From: Stephanodiscus triporus
Taxonomy: Eukaryota; Bacillariophyta; Thalassiosirophyceae; Thalassiosirales; Thalassiosiraceae
NCBI GenBank assembly: GCA_036939755.1
Contig: JALLAZ010001787.1
Coordinates: 1 to 23,339, forward strand
DNA length: 23,339 nt
Direction of reading: 5' to 3'
Position 1 is the first letter of the stretch. The number at the start of each line of letters is the position of its first letter. Shown here one piece after another: positions 1 through 7,192 of this stretch. A model generated the notes under the pieces. The model made no database searches, had not been told where the DNA came from, and saw only the letters and a list, made by a program, of their open reading frames with translations. The position numbers were made by a program, and so were the translations under genes.

Positions 1-125
1 ATGGGGATTCCCATAGCGCTATGGGGATCCCCATAGTGGTTTGGGGAGGGATCGGTAAAAAATGCGGTTTGGGGATCCCCATAGCGCTACGGGAGTCATT
101 GCGCTTTGGGGATATTAACATAAAA
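1..125. repeat. Palindromic GGGGATCCCC repeat cluster
   Basis: Three to four degenerate copies of a short unit built on TGGGGATCCCCATAGCGCT lie here. Positions 19-36 form a perfect 18-bp palindrome (CTATGGGGATCCCCATAG). Further copies occur at 1-15 (one base off a perfect palindrome), 68-88 and, truncated, near 104-114. Several copies are joined by AGCGCT. The cluster runs off the left edge, so its full extent is unknown. No coding potential is evident. Confidence 0.7.
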
Positions 126-233
126 AAATACGAACCCTCCATCCTGCCTGAGCCTGACACCTCCTGACACCCGTAAAATAAAAAAATAATACTCCACAGT
201 CTGACGCAACAGCAACAATCGAGCGCACATATC

Positions 234-734
234 ATGAGTGAAACCAAAAACAAAGCGACAAGGTTTGATACCATCGAGATACGATACTATCCGGTCGTTC
301 TCTCCGACAACCCTGCCGGGAAATACGGGCCATCGATTGAGTTGGGCTGGGATTATTATACCACCGAGCAACACGACGTTGACAGCTGCAATGCGAGTAA
401 ATTGAACCTGGATGCATACGAAAGGGAACGACGACCTAGGAGGGAAAAAATATACCTATCACAGGTCGCAAGGGAGGCAATGCTACGAAACGCAAACTAC
501 ACCGAGAAGGAATTGGAAGAGGCGATGAGACGAAAAAATAGGGCGAGGTCATCGCGAACAGCGAACAACATGCTCATGTATCTTAATCCTCTGAACTGCC
601 TGCGTCAAAAGGTCGAATGTGATGTACAGATCAGGAAGCTAAAGAAGGCGAAGAAAAATCTGCGCAAGCTCAGTGCTGATGGCGGGTTTCATGAGCATTC
701 AGAGATCTACAATGGTTGGTGGCGTCCGATATGA
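234..734 (+). CDS. Small basic hypothetical protein, diatom-type DNP/GW family
   Basis: An intact 166-residue ORF opens with ATG and has no visible intron. The N-terminal third holds a compact conserved-looking block: an I-E-I-R-Y-Y strand, then LSDNP, a glycine, and IELGWDYY at about residues 15-42. The rest is strongly basic and probably helical, with many K/R/E residues and a K-K-A-K-K-N-L stretch near residue 140, and it ends in a Trp-rich tail (GWWRPI). From memory, short proteins with a 'V-x-I-x-x-Y ... L-x-DNP ... G-x-x-I-x-L-x-W' core occur in many copies in diatoms and other marine algae, but I cannot verify this and know of no proven function. There is no signal peptide or membrane segment. 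Codon use is less GC-rich than in the long genes to the right. The palindromic cluster lies about 110 bp upstream. Confidence 0.65.
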   Translation: MSETKNKATRFDTIEIRYYPVVLSDNPAGKYGPSIELGWDYYTTEQHDVDSCNASKLNLDAYERERRPRREKIYLSQVAREAMLRNANYTEKELEEAMRRKNRARSSRTANNMLMYLNPLNCLRQKVECDVQIRKLKKAKKNLRKLSADGGFHEHSEIYNGWWRPI

Positions 735-1364
735 GCTATTATATATAAACTGAAATAAAGAAAACATCGGCCGGATTGTCGATTTGAAAAATTGGGATGC
801 TTTTCCATGCATTGACGAGTTGGTTGATCTTTAAAAAGAGTACTGCATTTTTATTATTGCTCTGCAGTGAGACCATCAACAATTTTTTCCTACTGGCAAC
901 GCAACAGCAGCACACGCGCCACCAAGGAGGAGTGTTTCGATCATCATGAAAAATTAGGCATGATGTTGCTGGCTGCTTATGTACTCACCATCTAGCTGGC
1001 AACACGTTGGCAACTTGCTGTTTGCCAAGCGGTCCATTGTGATCTGACTCGTAGGATATCTTGACTTATTCGTAGTCAATAAATTAGTCCATCCAAACAA
1101 AGAAGTAAGTTGGCCACTCTATTTAAGATTACACATCTCCCCCAATTTAGGGGGTGTCATCCCAACCCCTCCCACCTTTGCCGATGCGCTGTACTTATTT
1201 CTAATAAGATGGGACTCCCACGCGACGGGGTGTCAAAAAGAAAGCCTTTCACGTACATTATTTATTGGTTACAAAAAGCTCAAATACAATCATGAAAGTG
1301 ACCAATCGGTGTGGCCCAGAAGAACTGCTCTGAGAAGTGACAAACAGCAAGGCACTACTTTTTC
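735..1364. other. Intergenic region without a recognised gene
   Basis: This 630-bp AT-rich stretch separates the 3' end of the small basic gene from the 3' end of the minus-strand membrane/coiled-coil gene. It holds two small hairpins: TTGGCAA...TTGCCAA at 1007-1028, and CCCCC-AATTTA-GGGGG at 1139-1154. A short plus-strand ORF at 1110-1295 has no recognisable content. No RNA gene was seen. Confidence 0.6.
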
Positions 1365-2120
1365 TCAGTCATTCTTGACGGTAAAAATTTGCTCCTCCTC
1401 GGATGTGTCTTCCGCCATTAAGTTCTTAATAATGTCCATAACACTGGAAAGCGATCCCCCCGACGACCTGATGGCTCTCTTGAACCGCTCCTCGCTCACT
1501 TCAACTCCATTGATTTTCTTGATCCTGGCAATGAGATCATCGACTTCATCCATCTCAATTTGCATGCTATCGTCTTGGTCACTCCTGATGACGACCTGGA
1601 GCAAATTCTGCAACACATTTGCCCTTAGATTTTTCTGCATCTGGCCCAAGATGTCCCTGTTCTCCTTCACCTGCTCCGCGAAGGCCGCAACGCTCTGTCC
1701 CTGCGTCTGCGTGATGACGTCCAGCGCTTGCTCGACATCCTCCAACTTATCGACCGTGTCCGAAAGCTCCCCGACCGTCTCATTGAGCCTCACATTCTCG
1801 GCCTGCAGGCGATCCACCTCCCGCTTCACCGCCTCGTGCGTCTCCTTGAGCGCAATGATGTCCGTGAGCTTCGTCTGCTGATAATAGGCATACGGACCGA
1901 TGACGCTGCTCAGCCCTCCCGCCACGTAGACCAGGGCCGACCCCGCGTTAAATACCATCGCGGTGACGGATGTGCCAATGGAAACGGCGGCGACGCACCC
2001 GGCGAATATTTCCATCGGTGTGTTCGCCTTAATCATTTTCATCTTGCTCTTTCGCGACTTTGAGGGATTCGCGCTCCTCGAGTGCAACGCGCCCTCCTCC
2101 ATAGCGATCTCGTCCGCCAT
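1365..2120 (-). CDS. Two-helix membrane protein with coiled coil, hypothetical
   Basis: An intact 251-residue protein starts at an ATG (2120) and stops with TGA. Residues 1-34 are polar and end in a Lys-rich patch. Two hydrophobic segments follow at about residues 36-57 and 60-80, separated by a short NAGSA turn and ending in Y-A-Y-Y-Q-Q. Residues 82-135 form a clear heptad-rich coiled coil (L-x-E-T-H-E-A-V-K-R-E-V-D-R-L type). The remainder is acidic and helical, including a Q-V-K-E-N-R segment. The layout (basic leader, hairpin of two helices, coiled coil) suggests a membrane-anchored oligomer. From memory, similar 'membrane hairpin then QQTKL and coiled coil' proteins recur in diatoms, with no function known to me. 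It is transcribed divergently from the COX7C-like gene across about 325 bp. No intron is apparent. Confidence 0.75.
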   Translation of the reverse strand: MADEIAMEEGALHSRSANPSKSRKSKMKMIKANTPMEIFAGCVAAVSIGTSVTAMVFNAGSALVYVAGGLSSVIGPYAYYQQTKLTDIIALKETHEAVKREVDRLQAENVRLNETVGELSDTVDKLEDVEQALDVITQTQGQSVAAFAEQVKENRDILGQMQKNLRANVLQNLLQVVIRSDQDDSMQIEMDEVDDLIARIKKINGVEVSEERFKRAIRSSGGSLSSVMDIIKNLMAEDTSEEEQIFTVKND

Positions 2121-2445
2121 AATATATTATTTCTTTTGGCGTTTCTCTTGCAGTGTTTCTGATGCGATATGTGGGACACTTCAACAGCACATCCTTCAAT
2201 ATAAATACATGCGCCTCTCTCTCTTTGTGTCGTTGGGTTCGGGTTTTACTAGGGGTGGAACAAACAACAACGTAGGTATACCATACCCTACGATACCTAG
2301 AGTACTCATTAGCGAGGCAGTACAGGTTCCACCAACGAGCTTTTACGTAGCTTTACGTATGTACTTTGCCCGTGACGGAGCAAGTGAACAGTAGGTATGT
2401 AGTGTAGGAGCATATTACTATGTACATACAGTGCCTCACGCCACC
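2121..2445. promoter_or_regulatory. Divergent intergenic region, possible shared promoter
   Basis: About 325 bp separate the minus-strand membrane/coiled-coil gene from the plus-strand COX7C-like gene, so both promoters should lie here. A TATAAATA string occurs at 2200-2207 in plus orientation, followed by a CT-rich stretch (CTCTCTCTCTTT), roughly 240 bp ahead of the plus-strand ATG. Whether it is used is unknown. Short GTAGGTATACC and TACGTA motifs lie at 2270-2365. Confidence 0.3.
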
Positions 2446-3080
2446 ATGATGATTTCCACCGCAGCACGCAACGCCGCCCGCGTCGGCAGCAGGCAGACCA
2501 TGTCCACAGCGGCCGCACCTAAAATTCACAAGTACAAGGATGCTGCGCCTGAGCTCATGAAGACACGCCCTCCTCCCGGACACGATCATGTGAGTAGAGA
2601 ACAGATTCGGCCTCGTGAATGTCCGCCGCCTCGCCGCTGCGGCGGAGGGTTGTCGCTTATCGTACCTTGTGACATGTTCTTACCTGCGGCGCTCAAAGAG
2701 CTAGGAGCAATATTCGTTTCGATCGGGGGGAGGGGAGGGGGGGGGGGGGGGGGGGGGGGGGGGCGATGGGGCCTGCGGCGGGAATTTTCTTCCACTCTAC
2801 TCTAACGGATGGGTATTATTTTGTAATTCCCATGTGTCTCTAGAGCGCTTCGGGTGCTGTTGAGCTATCTCCCCACCTTTCTCTTTATAGAAATCTCCTA
2901 ATATGATCTGTTTTATTTAATCCGCGCCTTTCATGTGGCATACACCCGCAGACGGTCTTTGAGCCTCCCTTTAGCCCCCCTGTGGTGGCGGCTTCTGTGA
3001 TCGGCGTCCTTGTTACTGGGTACGGCTTGATGTATTTTGGAATTTCTCACCAACAATACAAGCAGGGGTACTGGAAATAA
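2446..3080 (+). CDS. Small mitochondrial single-pass protein, COX7C-like, two exons
   Basis: Exon 1 is 2446-2589 and exon 2 is 2952-3080, joined in phase 0 by a GTGAGT...GCAG intron; the spliced protein has 90 residues. The ATG at 2446 sits in a strong GCCACCATG context. Residues 1 to about 26 are rich in Ala, Arg, Ser and Thr with no acids, like a mitochondrial presequence. A polar linker follows (H-K-Y-K-D ... RPPPGHDH), then FEPPFSPP, a single membrane helix (about residues 59-80) and a C-terminal HQQYKQGYWK. The pattern of a Pro-Phe motif before one helix and a short H-Q-x-x-K tail resembles cytochrome c oxidase subunit VIIc (yeast Cox8), which would place it in complex IV of the inner membrane. 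That assignment is inference from layout and weak motif match; another small respiratory subunit is possible. The second exon is easily missed because it encodes only 42 residues. Confidence 0.75.
2590..2951 (+). other. Intron of COX7C-like gene with long G-run
   Basis: A 362-bp phase 0 intron with donor GTGAGT at 2590 and acceptor GCAG ending at 2951, preceded by a T-rich stretch. It contains a 27-G homopolymer at 2737-2763, preceded by GGGGGG-A-GGGG-A, so the sense strand could form a G-quadruplex. The sequence TAATAT at 2899-2904 is a possible branch region. Confidence 0.75.
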
Positions 3081-3297
3081 ATTTTTTGGTCGTTGATTGG
3101 TGAATAGCAACGATAATGGTGGTGGTGGGGAATGTACGGTATCATGAGGGGCGTGGAGTCGTTTGGATAAGGATGCGTCATTCTTACAATCAAGCATTGT
3201 AATTTTTCGTGATGTTCACTCCAAGAAGAAACTCTAGTAAATTACCACACTTATCGACAAAGCAATATTCTAGTTAAGTGGATTTCGCAAAAGGCTT

Positions 3298-4215
3298 CTA
3301 ACGCTTCCTGCTTACAGCCGACGTCACCATTACCAATAAACCGACGGCAGCGGAAGCGACGGCCAAGGTGAACAAAATCTTGTCCTTGGCCTTGGGTGTT
3401 GTGACTACAACTCCGTCAACACCCGCACATATTACTGCGGATGTCATTCCACAGAAAATACCATGGTCCACTACCCCACAGAGAGATTTCAGATCAGAAG
3501 CCATTTGGGGGACATTCTTAATGTTTTCTTTAAAATGCAGGTCCACGATGTAGTTGCCATTGTCCGTGACGGCAATTTCATCTCCATCCACTGTGTTGTT
3601 GGAACTAGATCCCATCCGCAATACTGGGTCGCATCCAGCGCATGACGGAAGTGCCGCGATTGTGCGTATGGTGTGTTCGTGGCAAAAGGGTGTAATCTCC
3701 ACCGGAATAGGAAAACCAGGGCCGAGGCCGTGGCATAATTTGGACTCGTCCACTGAATTTGTTTCGAGAAGCGATGAGCATCCGTGTTCTCTGGCGTTCG
3801 TATTCACGAATGAAATGAGAAGATATGCGTACTCACCAATCACTATAAATTTTTCTGCTGATAACTCCACCATTTTCTCCCTAAGTAAAGCGCCCCCTCC
3901 TCCTTTCACGAGGTTGAAGTCGGGGTCAACATTGTCAGCGCCATCAATAGCAACATCGAGTTTAGAGTGGGTATCCAGAGTCACGAGTGGGATGCCGAGG
4001 CTTTCGGCCTGTTCCTTCGTCCTGACGGAGGTCGGGATGGCGACGACATTTTTCAGCTCGCCGGACTTCAACAATTGACCGAGTCGCTCGACGGCGAAGT
4101 ACGCGGTGGAACCGGTCCCGAGTCCAACGACCATGCCGGATTTGACGTGGTCATCCACCGCCCTGTAGCCAGTTTGCCTTTTCAGCTCGTCTTGTGACGC
4201 CATCTTGCTCGACAT
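3298..4215 (-). CDS. rpiA: Ribose-5-phosphate isomerase A with C-terminal membrane anchor
   Basis: The enzyme interconverts ribose-5-phosphate and ribulose-5-phosphate in the pentose phosphate pathway and Calvin cycle. Exon 1 is 4215-3837 and exon 2 is 3752-3298, giving 277 residues. Family motifs are intact: GLGTGSTA (31-38), DGADNVD (91-97), and KGGGG...LREK (104-114). D91, D94, K104 and E113 line up with E. coli D81, D84, K94 and catalytic E103, keeping the same spacing. After the splice come VDESKLC, FPIPVEITPF and TDNGN...VDL. The oddity is the end: after VVTTPKAKDK, where RpiA normally stops, a hydrophobic stretch of about 22 residues (252-273) is followed by SRKR, the layout of a tail-anchored protein. 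No N-terminal targeting peptide is visible; Met5 is an alternative start. The gene is divergent from LCB2. Confidence 0.95.
   Translation of the reverse strand: MSSKMASQDELKRQTGYRAVDDHVKSGMVVGLGTGSTAYFAVERLGQLLKSGELKNVVAIPTSVRTKEQAESLGIPLVTLDTHSKLDVAIDGADNVDPDFNLVKGGGGALLREKMVELSAEKFIVIGEYAYLLISFVNTNAREHGCSSLLETNSVDESKLCHGLGPGFPIPVEITPFCHEHTIRTIAALPSCAGCDPVLRMGSSSNNTVDGDEIAVTDNGNYIVDLHFKENIKNVPQMASDLKSLCGVVDHGIFCGMTSAVICAGVDGVVVTTPKAKDKILFTLAVASAAVGLLVMVTSAVSRKR
3753..3836 (-). other. In-frame 84-bp intron in rpiA
   Basis: On the minus strand the donor GTGAGTACG starts at 3836 and the acceptor AAATTCAG ends at 3753. Length is 84 bp, a multiple of three, with no in-frame stop, so an unspliced transcript still reads through and would add 28 residues. 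Splicing is supported because removing it restores the conserved IVI-VDESKL strand of the RpiA family in phase 1. Confidence 0.93.
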
Positions 4216-4522
4216 GTCTTGTCACAGCAAGTGCAGAGGTAGGAAATTCTGGATGGCTCAGGCATTCAGTTCCCGCCATTTTTCTTACTAGGACTAACAG
4301 AGTGTCCCACACCCGCGCCGGCCCCCGCCCCACAAGATTGGCGTGGTGGAGCGAACGGTGGAAAACCGAATCAAAATACAAAACGAAATAACAACAACCG
4401 GCCTCCGCCCATCCATCTTTCGAGAGCAATCTCTCGGACGAACATCGAATAAACATCCTGGGCTGATAACCAATTACTAATACTTATCGCCCCCCCCCCC
4501 CCCTCGAGAGAGAGAGAGAATA
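4216..4522. promoter_or_regulatory. Divergent promoter region rpiA/LCB2 with C-run and GA repeat
   Basis: A 307-bp region between two divergent start codons must contain both promoters. Next to the LCB2 ATG lies a 14-C homopolymer (4490-4503) followed by TC and a GA repeat (about 4505-4519), so these low-complexity tracts are probably in the 5' UTR or core promoter. No TATA-like element was identified with confidence. Confidence 0.5.
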
Positions 4523-6842
4523 ATGGGAAATCGTCCCTCCCCCGCCGCGTCGTCCGCCCTGGACGACGACGACGACGACGACGACGGATCGCCGACGACG
4601 CCTCCCCGGACGCCTCCCCCGACGCCGTCGCTGACGACGGCCTCGCCCCACTCCTCGGCCCCGTCATCCCCCGGGGGTGGCGGGAGCGGCGCGCGCGGGG
4701 GAGGCGAAGCGGGGGGGGCGGGGGACGACGACGACGACGATGGCGGCGACGACGGCGGCGACGGCGGCGACGACGACGGCGCCACGCCGACGACGACGGG
4801 TGTCCCGTCGACCGCGGGAGGGGGCGGCGATCGGGAGGGGGGGCCGCGCGACTGCCACGACCACCGCGGCGACGACGACCACGACGACGATCCCTACGCC
4901 GACGTCCGCGATCGCATGGAGGCGTTGAGGCTGTGGGATCGGACGGCCGGGCACGGGAAGGCGCGCGCCCACGACGTCATAACGACGTTCGCGGCGGTGA
5001 CGACCTACCTCGGGTACGTCGTCCTCATCGCGACGGGACACGTCAGGGACACGTGCGCGAGCGCGTTTCGGAGGGGGAGGTACCTCCGATCGTCGTCGGA
5101 CGGCGGCGGCGGCTGGGGTCGGTGGGGGGGGAGGAGGGACGAAGACGACGGCGGTCGACGACGGACCTCGACCACGACGACGACGACGACTACGGCCGAC
5201 GACCGCCCCGGCGCGATCCGCCGGCGTCGTCGTCACCATCCCCCGAACGACCCGACGAGGTACGCCCCCCTCCTGAAATCGTGGGAGAACTTCTACACCC
5301 GGAGGCTGTACCATCGCATACAGGACTGCTTCAACCGCCCCATCGCGTCGCGTCCGTGCGCGACGATATCCGTCCTCGAGCGCGTCTCGCACGACGGGAA
5401 CAAGACGATGTCCGTGCTCGGGCCCCTGTCGAACCTGGAGGGGGGCGACGACGACGGGAAGGATAGCGGGCGGGGAGGAGGAGGAGGAGGCGGGCGCGAG
5501 GTCGGCGTCGTCGGTGCCTCGTACCGATCGGGGGAGCACTACGACGAGACGCCCGACGGGGCGGCGGTGCGTCGATGTCTCAACCTCGGATCGTACAATT
5601 ACCTCGGATTCGCGGACGACTGGGACGTCACGTGCCGACGCGACGTCCTCGGCAGCCTCTCCGACCTGCCGTCGTCCGTCGGCTCCTCCCGACTCGAGTA
5701 TGGCACGACGACGCTCCATCGGGAGGTGGAGCGCATCGTCGCGTCCTTCGTTGGGAAGGAGGACGCGATGGTACTGAACATGGGCTTCAACACGAACGCG
5801 ACAGTCATCCCGGCCCTAGCGTCGTCGGGAGATCTCATCGTGAGCGACGAGCTCAATCACACGAGCATCGTCAACGGCGCGCGGGCGTCGGGGGCCGCCA
5901 TACGCACCTTCCGTCACAACGACGCGACGGACCTTGACCTGATACTGCGGGAGGCGATCGTGTACGGACGGCCGCGCACGAGGAGGCCGTGGAATCGCAT
6001 CCTCGTGGTCGTGGAGGGCGTGTACTCGATGGAGGGGGAGTACTGCAATCTCGGCGACGTCGTTTCGGTCTGCAAGAGGTACGGCGCGTACGTGTACCTG
6101 GACGAGGCGCACTCGATCGGGGCCATGGGACCCACCGGACGCGGATGTTGCGAGTACACGGGCGTGGACCCCGCGGACGTTGACGTGCTGATGGGGACAT
6201 TCACGAAGAGCTTCGGGGGGATGGGGGGGTACGTTGCCGCGGACAGGAGGGTGATCGACGAGCTGCGCGGGGATTGCGCCGGGAGCGCGTATCACAACTC
6301 CCTCAGTCCCGTGGTTTGTCAGCAGATTATCAGCAGCTTCCGGGTGAGTGATTATTTTTTTTTTTTCGCTTTTCATTTTTTCGTGTGTCCTCGTCGGTCG
6401 CCCCCGTGGATACTTCCTTCTTTGAATTCTCTATTCAATTCATTTACTCTTTGCGCTCTTTGATTTTCCCTCAAAGGTCATAATGGGGAAAGACGGAACG
6501 AACATCGGAAGGCAGAAACTCAACGCCCTGCGTGACAATTCCAACTACTTTCGTATGCGCTTGACCGACATGGGCCTCCACGTCCTCGGCAACTACGACA
6601 GTCCCATCATGCCTGTCATGCTCTACAATCCCACGAAAATTGCGGCCTTTTCTCGTGAATGTCTCAAGCGGGGCCTCGCCGTGGTCGTGGTCGGATTCCC
6701 GGCCGTGCCCATACTGATGTCGCGCGCACGGTTTTGCATCTCGGCGGGCCACACCAGGGAGGATTTGGATAGGGCGCTTAGGGAGCTCGACGAGGTGGCG
6801 GATTTGCTGAAGTTACGATACGCGCGTTCCACGTTTGGTTGA
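4523..6842 (+). CDS. LCB2: Serine palmitoyltransferase subunit 2 (LCB2)
   Basis: This PLP enzyme condenses serine with palmitoyl-CoA, the first step of sphingolipid synthesis, at the ER membrane together with LCB1. Exon 1 is 4523-6343 and exon 2 is 6477-6842; the spliced protein has 728 residues. The order is: a low-complexity region rich in D, G, P and T (1 to about 130), a membrane helix around 154-172 ending in GHVRDTC, further low complexity, the [18 protein letters not shown] entry motif, then the aminotransferase fold. H446 in DELNHTSI, D527 in DEAHSIG and the PLP lysine K562 in [13 protein letters not shown] are all present. The catalytic part is normal, but the family is usually about 490-560 residues, so the N-terminus and inter-domain loops are inflated by GAC-type triplets. 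MGNRPS fits an N-myristoylation consensus loosely. There is no LCB1 fusion. Confidence 0.95.
6344..6476 (+). other. Intron in LCB2
   Basis: A 133-bp phase 0 intron with donor GTGAGTGA, a run of 14 Ts shortly after the donor, and acceptor CTCAAAG. Removing it joins ISSFR to VIMGKDGTN in the conserved SPT C-terminal region. It is T-rich, unlike the GC-rich exons on either side. Confidence 0.93.
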
Positions 6843-7192
6843 TTGAGAGATATTGTTCTCCTTGAGATGTGGAGGATGGAGATATGGGCTCTTGCTGTTT
6901 CGTGCGTATGGTAGTTTGACTGCGTGCCTAAACGAATGTGTCCTTGCGCCTTCCGCTATCATTGCCGATCCAACTCTGGCCATGAGAAAGTTAGGATACA
7001 AGATGATGCAGTTTGGTTCGATTCGCCGACATTATTGCCGAGATCTCAAGTGCTGAGAAAGATTGACTCTAATTCGACATAGAAATCCATATTTTGTGTG
7101 TGTTTTCCATGGGGGAGTAGAAGATAAGTACGAATGAATGGCAGACGACACTAAGAAGACAACAACGCGAGATCCGGAACCAGTCAAAATCT
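6843..7192. other. Intergenic region LCB2 to SET gene, with upstream ATGs
   Basis: A 350-bp spacer that should contain the 3' UTR of LCB2 and the promoter of the SET gene. Two ATGs occur at 7134 and 7138, just before the chosen SET start and out of frame with it. The one at 7138 opens an 88-codon frame that overlaps the first 212 bases of the SET gene and could act as an upstream ORF if included in the transcript. No other gene was seen. Confidence 0.45.

Noticed and set aside
4664..5719. 351-codon minus-strand ORF opposite LCB2
   Set aside because: It mirrors the GC- and triplet-rich coding strand and yields only Arg/Val/Pro low complexity. LCB2 on the plus strand has full family motifs.
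6477..6842. Possible LCB2-LCB1 fusion, as in some algal virus SPTs
   Set aside because: The protein stops after the normal LCB2 C-terminus, and no LCB1-like sequence follows.
7010..7030. GGTTCGATTC resembling a tRNA B box
   Set aside because: The flanking bases do not form a T-arm or acceptor stem, and no A box lies at the right distance.
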